From contig DBNL01000101.1 in assembly GCA_002299785.1 (NCBI GenBank), positions 1 through 47,978 on the forward strand: 47,978 nucleotides of DNA. The letters run 5' to 3'. This DNA is from Verrucomicrobia bacterium UBA673. Its GTDB lineage: Bacteria; Verrucomicrobiota; Verrucomicrobiia; Limisphaerales; UBA1096. The notes under the pieces were generated by a model. That model made no database searches and was not told the origin of the DNA. It was given only the letters and a program-made list of their open reading frames with translations. Positions 42,167 to 47,978 of the stretch are shown piece after piece (the first letter of the stretch is position 1; each line of letters begins with the position of its first letter). Position numbers and translations under genes: made by a program.

Positions 42167-42982
42167 GTGACTGAAAAACTTACCATCGGGTTCATTGGCG
42201 CTGGAAAAATGGCGGCGGCCCTGGCGAAGGGCTTCGTCAACGCCGGTATAGTTTCGCCGGAAAGCCTTATTGGCAGCGATCCGGTTTCGGCCGGCCGCGA
42301 GGCGTTTGGCCAAGAGATTGGTTGCGAGACGACCGACTCGAATGCCGAAGCTCTGACGAAGGCCAAGGTCGTTTTTTTGGCGTTCAAGCCGCATCAACTC
42401 GACGAGGCGACGGAGGCGGTGCGCGACCAGTTCGATGAAAGTCATCTCGTGATTTCAATCCTGGCGGGAGTGCCCCTGGCCAAGCTCGATGCAGCTTGCG
42501 GCGGGCGGGCGCGGGTGGTTCGCGTCATGCCCAACACGCCAGCGCTGGTGGGCGGGGGCGCTTGTGGCTATGCGCTTGGTCAATCGGCGACAGCCGAGGA
42601 CGGCGAGTTGGTTAAGCGGTTGTTGTCCGCTGTCGGCGTGGCTTACGAGGTGAAGGAGGGGTTGATCGACGCCGTGACTGGGTTGAGCGGTAGCGGCCCT
42701 GCATACGGGTACATGATCATCGAGGCACTGAGCGATGGCGGCGTGGCGGCGGGTTTACCCCGGGGCATCTCCACCCGTTTGGCAGCACAGACGATGCTGG
42801 GGGCGGCGAAGATGGTACTCGAGACAGGCAAGCACCCCGGCGAACTCAAGGACATGGTTTGCAGCCCGGGCGGCACGACGATCGAGGGAGTTCACGAACT
42901 GGAGGAGGGCGGCTTGCGCAGCGCACTCATCAACGCCGTGCGAGCAGCGACAGAGCGGGCAGTCGAACTTGGATTGGAATAA
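42167..42982 (+). CDS. proC: Pyrroline-5-carboxylate reductase
   Basis: 271 residues. The N-terminal Rossmann fold opens with IGFIGAGKMAAALAKGF. VMPNTPALVGGGACGY and the C-terminal signature GLSGSGPAYGYMIIEALSDG identify the family. It reduces pyrroline-5-carboxylate to proline with NAD(P)H. GTG start at 42167, 54 nt after eda and 6 nt before the AI-2E gene, so it is part of the packed rightward run. Confidence 0.95.
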   Translation: MTEKLTIGFIGAGKMAAALAKGFVNAGIVSPESLIGSDPVSAGREAFGQEIGCETTDSNAEALTKAKVVFLAFKPHQLDEATEAVRDQFDESHLVISILAGVPLAKLDAACGGRARVVRVMPNTPALVGGGACGYALGQSATAEDGELVKRLLSAVGVAYEVKEGLIDAVTGLSGSGPAYGYMIIEALSDGGVAAGLPRGISTRLAAQTMLGAAKMVLETGKHPGELKDMVCSPGGTTIEGVHELEEGGLRSALINAVRAATERAVELGLE

Positions 42983-42988
42983 AAAATT

Positions 42989-44206
42989 ATGGCGTACCCC
43001 CCTCCAACCGAGAAGCAGGCCAAGTTACTTTGGGCGTCGGTGACGGCGCTCGCGATTGGCATACTGATTGGTTTGACTGGGGGTTTGGTACTAGGAATGG
43101 CGAAGCTAGCCAGCATGATTTCCTCGGTGTTGCTCCCCTTGGCTATTGCCGGCGTAATCGCGTATTTGCTCGATCCGGTGGTCGATTGGTTTCAAAAAAA
43201 ACACGGTTTCAGGCGACAGAACTCGATCATTCTGGTGTTCATTATCGCGCTGCTGCTGGTGGGGGGAATGGTGGCGTCGGTGGTTCCTCCGCTGATCGAG
43301 CAAACAACCAAGCTCACGAGCGAGTTACCGAAGATCGTCAAGACGTTTCAGGCTAGGGTTGGCACCGGCCCGGCCTCGAACGAGCCGGGCGATTCTCAAA
43401 CGACTTCCACCAACGCGCTAGCCAAGCCGGATTGGTTCGAGGCGATGCGGGAGAGAGTGAAGAAAATAGGCTTCGTCAACGAGGAGCTGATCGAGAAAGC
43501 GTCCAAGTTCGCTGTCAACACCGTTTCAGAGGTTTCCACCTGGCTGCTGGAGCAGTTGAAGAAAATCACGTCGCTCTTTGGCTTCCTCGCCGGCTTGGCG
43601 CTGGTGCCGGTGTATGTGTTTTATTTTCTACTCGAGAAGCGGGGCATCAACCGAAACTGGACGGATTATCTCCCGGTGCGCGACTCGTGGGTCAAGGAGG
43701 AGATCGTGTTCGTGCTGCGTTCGATCAACGACTGCCTGGTCGTCTTTTTCCGGAGCCAAGTGCTGGTGGCCATGTGCGTGGGCGCCCTGCTCACGGCCGG
43801 CTTTTTCGCGATTGGCCTGAAGTACGCGATTCTGCTGGGTGTCATTGCCGGCCTGTTGAGCATCATCCCATACCTTGGCGTGGCGTTGAGCATCATCCCG
43901 GTATTCGTACTGGCGATGATCCAGTTTGTGCCGGAAGACGGCTGGCTCAAGCCGGTTCTCATTCTTGTTTGGTTTGCTGCCGTGCAGGCGATGGAGGGGC
44001 TATTCATTTCGCCGAAAATCATCGGCGACAGGGTGGGACTACATCCGCTGACGATCATCGTTGCCGTGATGGTGGGCACTACGCTGTTGGGAGGGGTCAT
44101 TGGCGGCGTGCTGGCCATTCCATTGACCGCCGCGCTGCGGACGCTGATGTTCCGTTATGTCTGGAAGGATCGCGTGCACGCCGGTGACGCGATCGCAGCA
44201 ACGTGA
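42989..44206 (+). CDS. AI-2E family (PerM/TqsA) membrane protein
   Basis: 405 residues with about eight membrane helices. Helices cluster at about 15-60 and 70-95, then a hydrophilic periplasmic/cytoplasmic segment (about 110-180), then a second cluster. The C-terminal IPYLGVALSIIPVF and GNRVG-like GDRVGLHPLTIIV segments are typical of the AI-2E transporter family. Members export signalling molecules or act as ion antiporters; the substrate here is unknown. Its stop overlaps the pssA start. Confidence 0.85.
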   Translation: MAYPPPTEKQAKLLWASVTALAIGILIGLTGGLVLGMAKLASMISSVLLPLAIAGVIAYLLDPVVDWFQKKHGFRRQNSIILVFIIALLLVGGMVASVVPPLIEQTTKLTSELPKIVKTFQARVGTGPASNEPGDSQTTSTNALAKPDWFEAMRERVKKIGFVNEELIEKASKFAVNTVSEVSTWLLEQLKKITSLFGFLAGLALVPVYVFYFLLEKRGINRNWTDYLPVRDSWVKEEIVFVLRSINDCLVVFFRSQVLVAMCVGALLTAGFFAIGLKYAILLGVIAGLLSIIPYLGVALSIIPVFVLAMIQFVPEDGWLKPVLILVWFAAVQAMEGLFISPKIIGDRVGLHPLTIIVAVMVGTTLLGGVIGGVLAIPLTAALRTLMFRYVWKDRVHAGDAIAAT

Positions 44207-45060
44207 GTGACGAAACTCGACAGCGAGAGCCAAGCCAGCCCGCCAACGTGGAGAGGTTGCACATTTATTTCCTGCCCAACCTGATGACTGCGGGCAACCT
44301 GTTGTGCGGGTTCCTTGCACTGACGTTCATCGTGCAGGTGGTTCCGGAGGGACCGGTTTTCAGTGACGCGGACGTCGAAAAAATTAAGAACGCTCTTTGG
44401 CTGATTCTGGGGGCGTTTGTATTCGACGGACTGGATGGCAGAATCGCGCGATTGATTGGCAAGGAGAGCCCGTTCGGGCTTCAGTTCGATTCGCTGGCGG
44501 ATATCATTTCGTTTGGAGCGGCGCCGGCGTTCCTGATGCAGAGGGTGATTCTGCACGACTTTGACGTTGAACTTGAGCGGCTTGGCCTTGTGGTGGCATC
44601 GGTCTATCTGTTGTGCGGCGCGCTGCGTTTGGCCCGTTACAACTGCCTCTCAGCGATGCCCGACTCCGGGAACAGTCGGGAGTTCCTAGGGTTCCCCATT
44701 CCGGCTTCAGCGGCGATGGTGGCTTCATTGACGATGTTTCTCGTCTGGCTGGAGGAGAAAAATTTGCCCACCAGCTCGTGGCGATGGGTGCTGCTAGCGG
44801 TGCTGGTGTTTCTCTCTGTGATGATGGTCAGTGAGGTCAAGTATCCGTCATTCAAAAAACTGGATTTCCGGTCGCGCAGACCGTTTACGAAGTTTGTGGT
44901 CGCTGTGGTAGTGATTGCATGTTTCGTTTTTTTGTGGAAATACCTCGTGCCTATCGTGCTACCTCTGATCTTCACTTCGTATCTGGTTTACGGTTTTGTT
45001 CGACCTCGGTTGTCACGAAAGCTGAGGAGGGAAATTGAGGAAGACTTTGATGATGTATAG
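44203..45060 (+). CDS. pssA: CDP-diacylglycerol-serine O-phosphatidyltransferase
   Basis: 285 residues with about seven membrane helices. The CDP-alcohol phosphatidyltransferase motif D-G-x2-A-R-x8-G-x3-D-x3-D is complete in DGLDGRIARLIGKESP/FGLQFDSLAD. The opening (FLPNLMTAGNLLCGFLAL) is typical of the membrane-type PssA of Gram-positives and many other phyla. It makes phosphatidylserine for phosphatidylethanolamine. GTG start overlaps the previous stop (GTGA). No psd decarboxylase is adjacent. Confidence 0.92.
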   Translation: MSDETRQREPSQPANVERLHIYFLPNLMTAGNLLCGFLALTFIVQVVPEGPVFSDADVEKIKNALWLILGAFVFDGLDGRIARLIGKESPFGLQFDSLADIISFGAAPAFLMQRVILHDFDVELERLGLVVASVYLLCGALRLARYNCLSAMPDSGNSREFLGFPIPASAAMVASLTMFLVWLEEKNLPTSSWRWVLLAVLVFLSVMMVSEVKYPSFKKLDFRSRRPFTKFVVAVVVIACFVFLWKYLVPIVLPLIFTSYLVYGFVRPRLSRKLRREIEEDFDDV

Positions 45061-45078
45061 GCCGAGGGGCGCCCGTAG

Positions 45079-45744
45079 ATGACTCCGGTCGACTATGCAG
45101 TGGCCGTTGGCGCAGGGGCGTTGACCGGGTTTGTGTGCGCGGTGCCGGTGGGACCGATCAACGTCGCCATCATGGAGGTGGGCATCCACAGCGGCCGGAC
45201 ACGGGCGCTCACCATCGCGCTCGGTGCGCTGCTGATGGAAATGATCTACTGCGTCATCGCCTTCGGCGGGTTTGCGAGTTTGTTTGAGGATCCCACTATC
45301 CGGGCGACGGTGGAGCTGATCAGTTTCCTTGCGGTGACCGTCTTTGGCATCCGCTACCTGATGGCTGACACCGTAACCGTGCAGGGTAAGCGTGCCCGGA
45401 TGATCGAGCAGCGGCTGCACCCTCACACGATATTTTGGACCGGCTTCGTTCGGGTGCTGGTGAACCCCAACGTACTCCTGTTTTGGATTATGATTTCCGC
45501 CGTGCTCCTGGCCAACGGAACGTTGCAAGCCGCCTGGCAAAGCCGGATGGCCTGTGCCGCTGGTGCCGGCCTGGGCATTGCAGCCTGGTTTATGCTGATC
45601 GTGCTGGGAAGTGCCCGGGTGGGAAATCAGTTCTCGGACAGGACTCTCGTGCGGTTTTCCCACGTATCCGGCCTTCTTCTACTACTTTTGTCGGTGGTGA
45701 TTGCAGTGCGCCTGATTGGCACCGTGGCCCAACAAGGCAATTGA
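45079..45744 (+). CDS. LysE-family amino acid exporter-like protein
   Basis: 221 residues, about six membrane helices. The N-terminal GFVCAVPVGPINVAIMEVGI and the following GALLMEMIYCVIAFGG match the LysE/RhtB family. Substrate cannot be inferred. It is the last gene of the rightward run that starts near 40.7 kb, 18 nt after pssA. Confidence 0.88.
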   Translation: MTPVDYAVAVGAGALTGFVCAVPVGPINVAIMEVGIHSGRTRALTIALGALLMEMIYCVIAFGGFASLFEDPTIRATVELISFLAVTVFGIRYLMADTVTVQGKRARMIEQRLHPHTIFWTGFVRVLVNPNVLLFWIMISAVLLANGTLQAAWQSRMACAAGAGLGIAAWFMLIVLGSARVGNQFSDRTLVRFSHVSGLLLLLLSVVIAVRLIGTVAQQGN

Positions 45745-46230
45745 GCAAGCACACCGCGCTTTAGTAACCGTGAGGATTTCGGAGCTTAAGATAGAGAACA
45801 GATAACTTTTTACATCAGATTATGTTGCATATTCTTGTTATGAAGCGATCACCTTCATCCCTCTTTTAAATTTTCACATTTACAATAGTTACCGGCTGTC
45901 GATTAAAGTAATTTAGCTTCTTCAGGCTAGGTTGCCGCACCCTCAGGGGGCACACTCCTAATGCACTAAAATATCCTATGGCACTCGACGTTCGCATAGC
46001 AATAAAGAACAGTGTCATAAAAATTCAGTTTATCCCGGTGCGGGTGTGCATTGAGTTCCAGCCGAACAGGGAAGACGGGTTCAAGGAAAATGGTTTCGAT
46101 CTCTTGATCTCGTTGCCCTTGAGCAAGCGCTTGCGGGGTTGGGGAGTGCACACGGTTTGCTCCAGCGCTTGGCCAAAAAAAGACCGGCGGTTTATCGCCG
46201 GTCTTTGATTTAATGGGGTAGAGGCCGGGT
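45745..46230. other. Intergenic region with palindromes
   Basis: About 490 bases between the convergent LysE-like and glutamine synthetase genes. It holds a perfect 12-base palindrome GCAAGCGCTTGC (46123-46134), a partial iterated palindrome (46166-46176) running into the glnA terminator, and AT-rich sequence. A 76-codon rightward frame (45978-46208) passes through the terminator and has no recognisable features; I do not call it. Confidence 0.5.
46175..46206 (-). terminator. Rho-independent terminator of the glutamine synthetase gene
   Basis: Reading leftward, an 11-bp perfect stem (AAAGACCGGCG at 46196-46206 and 46179-46189 as complements) with a 6-nt loop is followed by a T run (the A run at 46175-46181 on the plus strand). 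It ends about 25 nt after the stop codon. Confidence 0.9.
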
Positions 46231-47247
46231 TTAAGCAAGCGCCTTTTTGGTGGTCTTGATGATGGCGGCCGCGATTTTGTACGGGTCGCCGTTGGACGCT
46301 GGGCGACGGTCTTCCAAGCGCCCTTTCCAGTCATTATCGACAGTGCCAATTGGGACGCGGATGGAGGCGCCACGGTCGGAAACTCCGTAGGAGAACTGGT
46401 CGATCGCTTGGGTTTCATGAAGACCGGTGAGGCGTTGGTCATTGTCGGCGCCGTACACGTCGATGTGCTCTGAAATATTCTTGCCGAATTCCTCACAAAT
46501 CTTGTTCATGAGAGGCTCGCCGCCCTGATCGCGCATGGCTCCGTTGGAGAAGTTGGCGTGCATGCCGGAGCCATTCCAGTCGCCCTTGATGGGCTTTGGC
46601 TCCAGATTGACGGAGACGCCGTAACGCTCGCCAATGCGCTCGAGCAGGTATCGTGCAACCCACATTTCGTCGCCGGATCGGGCTGCGCCCTTGGCAAAAA
46701 CCTGATACTCCCATTGCCCCATCATGACCTCGGCGTTGATGCCCTCGACATTGATTCCTGCATCGAGGCAGATTTGCAAATGCTCATCGACAATGTCCCT
46801 GCCTATTGCGTTGGCAGCACCGACGGAGGTGTAGAAAGGACCCTGCGGGCCGGGGAAACCGCCTTTCGGGAAACCAAGAGGGAGATTTGTGTCGGTGTCC
46901 CACAAGACATATTCCTGCTCGAAGCCGAACCAGAAATCGTCGTCGTCATCGTCGATGGTGGCTCGGCCGTTGGACTCGTGCGCGGTGCCGTCGGCGTTGA
47001 GGACTTCGCACATGACCAGCCAGTTGTCGGTACCGATCTTGTCGGGGTCCGGAAACAGGGCAACTGGCTTGAGGAGGCAATCGGAATCGTTGCCTGCAGC
47101 CTGCTCGGTCGATGAGCCGTCAAATGACCACATTTTGCAGTCTTCCAATGTTCCACCAAAATCGGTCTCGACCTTGGTCTTGCTTCGCAGGCTTTGGGTC
47201 GGCTTGTAGCCGTCCAGCCATATGTATTCTAGTTTCGCTTTACTCAT
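46231..47247 (-). CDS. Glutamine synthetase, type II (eukaryote-like)
   Basis: 338 residues, much shorter than bacterial GSI (about 470) and typical of GSII. Visible motifs are WSFDGSSTEQA (beta-grasp), GFEQEYVLWD (metal/glutamate ligands), INAEVMMGQWEYQV, GDWNGSGMHANFSN (catalytic metal His) and the C-terminal SIRVPIGTVDNDWKGRLEDRR split around the ATP-binding Arg residues. It condenses ammonia and glutamate. Transcription probably starts at a sigma-54 promoter about 200 nt upstream. The leader carries direct and inverted repeats. No Shine-Dalgarno sequence is clear. Confidence 0.93.
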   Translation of the reverse strand: MSKAKLEYIWLDGYKPTQSLRSKTKVETDFGGTLEDCKMWSFDGSSTEQAAGNDSDCLLKPVALFPDPDKIGTDNWLVMCEVLNADGTAHESNGRATIDDDDDDFWFGFEQEYVLWDTDTNLPLGFPKGGFPGPQGPFYTSVGAANAIGRDIVDEHLQICLDAGINVEGINAEVMMGQWEYQVFAKGAARSGDEMWVARYLLERIGERYGVSVNLEPKPIKGDWNGSGMHANFSNGAMRDQGGEPLMNKICEEFGKNISEHIDVYGADNDQRLTGLHETQAIDQFSYGVSDRGASIRVPIGTVDNDWKGRLEDRRPASNGDPYKIAAAIIKTTKKALA

Positions 47248-47453
47248 GTTTTTAGGGATAAAAATTACGCAATACAGCCTGAAACCTTACTGGCCTACAA
47301 AACAAGGGCCCGCTCAAGGCTCATAGCCATTAGGGGTACTAATGACATGGTTTTCAAGTCTTTTTTCGCTGTCGTTGACTGCGTAATCACGGTTTAGATT
47401 AAAATCAACGCACTGTTCGGTTTGGCCAAGCTGGCCTACAAACATTGGAGGTA

Positions 47454-47469
47454 TGCAATTACAATGCCA
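47454..47469 (-). promoter_or_regulatory. Sigma-54 promoter for glutamine synthetase
   Basis: Read leftward: TTGGCAT, 5 nt, TTGCATA. The core TGGCAT-N5-TTGCA matches the consensus TGGCAC-N5-TTGCA except one base, with exactly 10 nt between the invariant GG (-24) and GC (-12). Predicted leader about 195 nt. Confidence 0.8.
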
Positions 47470-47731
47470 ATAATTGAAGTTCCCTTTGTCAATTGCTTGA
47501 GTGAAGGCACATTTTCTCTGTAACCGTTGTTAATTTAATACAAAAGAAATCGGCCGGATACCAAGCGTTTGTGTTGCGTTATTCTAGCCTAAATGAGCAA
47601 AAAGAAACAATTTGTAAAAAATGTGTATTGCTTTTGAGTCGAGGCACTCGCATGAAAGTTTCCTTTTTGATGCGCATAAGTCGTTGTGACGCTGCTCATT
47701 ATCAAGTTAATATAATATAACTGAAAAATAA

Positions 47732-47747
47732 TGGCATTTATATTGCT
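47732..47747 (+). promoter_or_regulatory. Sigma-54 promoter for the right-edge gene
   Basis: TGGCAT, 5 nt, TTGCT, with exactly 10 nt between GG (47733-47734) and GC (47745-47746). Predicted start of transcription near 47758 gives a leader of about 100 nt to the ATG at 47860. Confidence 0.75.
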
Positions 47748-47859
47748 CCTAAGTGATTGGTCTCAAGCTGGTTAGATTTTATAGAAGATTCGTTACATTG
47801 GATCTGCCTGCTAGACTGGGTTAATAATAGTTTACCAAACCAAAACAACTGAATTATCA

Positions 47860-47978
47860 ATGAAGAGATTCTCTTATATTCTATCGTTAATGGCAGGCTT
47901 TTGCCTGATCTCGTTCCCCGCCTTCGCTCAAGAAGCAGCAGCAGCTATTGCAGAAGCATCTACAGCTGAGGAAACCGC
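47860..47978 (+). CDS. Start of a signal-peptide protein, possibly an ammonium transporter (partial)
   Basis: The frame is open from ATG 47860 to the window edge (39 codons). It starts MKRFSYILSLMAGFCLISFP with AFAQ, a clear Sec signal peptide cleaved after Ala, followed by an Ala/Glu-rich stretch (EAAAAIAEASTAEE). Several bacterial Amt proteins have a cleaved signal peptide and such an acidic linker before the first membrane helix, and the sigma-54 promoter and adjacent glutamine synthetase favour that reading. The visible part alone does not prove it. Confidence 0.55.
   Translation, partial: MKRFSYILSLMAGFCLISFPAFAQEAAAAIAEASTAEET

Larger units (their letters stand above)
47248..47859. other. 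Divergent regulatory region
   Basis: About 610 bases without a gene. It contains two outward-facing sigma-54-type promoters (47454-47469 leftward, 47732-47747 rightward). The roughly 195-nt glnA leader has a 12-bp direct repeat CTGGCCTACAAA (47290-47301, 47431-47442) and an 8-bp inverted repeat ATTACGCA/TGCGTAAT (47264-47271, 47380-47387). A distant inverted repeat AATGAGCA/TGCTCATT lies at 47592-47599 and 47693-47700. I found no canonical GCAC-N-GTGC NtrC site. Confidence 0.6.

Noticed and set aside
45930..45960. Possible tRNA-like or small RNA structure around CCGCACCCTCAGGGGGCAC
   Set aside because: No cloverleaf or T-loop sequence could be built around it.
45978..46208. 76-codon rightward open frame beside the glutamine synthetase gene
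   Set aside because: It runs through the glutamine synthetase terminator and a palindrome remnant, and shows no domain, signal peptide or ribosome binding site.

Overview
The window looks like a chromosomal segment of a Gram-negative bacterium of the Planctomycetes-Verrucomicrobia-Chlamydiae group, most likely a (marine-type) Verrucomicrobiota. This placement is an inference from gene content: the LL-diaminopimelate aminotransferase route to lysine, a type II (eukaryote-like) glutamine synthetase, a putative beta-barrel porin 2 protein beside an exopolysaccharide kinase, a primary sigma factor with a long Lys/Ala/Pro tail, and many GTG/TTG starts with weak Shine-Dalgarno signals. No rRNA, tRNA, CRISPR array, prophage or insertion sequence was seen. 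Coding density is high.

Layout. 1-3 kb: start of a leftward secreted protein, then a rightward trio of VTC-domain polyphosphate polymerase, DUF4956 membrane protein and HlyD-type adaptor. 3-5.4 kb: leftward ClC chloride channel with CBS domains and an AT-rich spacer. 5.4-8.1 kb: a sugar-acid module (enolase-superfamily dehydratase plus GntP permease). 8.2-10 kb: leftward dapL and pabA/trpG. 10.3-13.9 kb: corA followed by a PAS histidine kinase and a sigma-54 response regulator (NtrB/NtrC type). 14-20.6 kb: envelope polysaccharide locus (GT-C-like membrane protein, beta-barrel, Wzc-like tyrosine kinase, Wza-like lipoprotein, FHA protein). 20.7-25.8 kb: rpoD, a beta-helix acyltransferase-like protein and a DinG-type helicase. 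25.8-32.3 kb: DsbD-like reductase, M3 oligopeptidase, methyltransferase, DEAD-box helicase. 32.5-35.7 kb: AT-rich YdcF-like gene, then a secreted pair ending in a matrixin metalloprotease. 35.7-40.6 kb: leftward uvrA, argS, ptsN. 40.7-45.7 kb: a tightly packed rightward run (LolA-like secreted protein, eda, proC, AI-2E/PerM, pssA, LysE). 46.2-48 kb: leftward type II glutamine synthetase and, divergently, the start of a signal-peptide protein that may be an ammonium transporter.

Two signals stand out. First, the perfect palindrome CGCTTGGCCAAGCG occurs seven times exactly and many more times with one mismatch. Its 10-base core CTTGGCCAAG occurs 18 times, where a uniform random sequence of this length would give about 0.05. 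It lies between genes and inside genes, where it reads as RLAKR, LGQA or AWPSA, mostly in linkers, tails and signal peptides. It looks like a lineage-specific highly iterated palindrome, comparable in style to cyanobacterial HIP1. Second, the glutamine synthetase and the divergent right-edge gene each have a near-consensus sigma-54 (-24/-12) promoter, which fits the NtrB/NtrC-like pair encoded about 34 kb away and suggests a nitrogen regulon.
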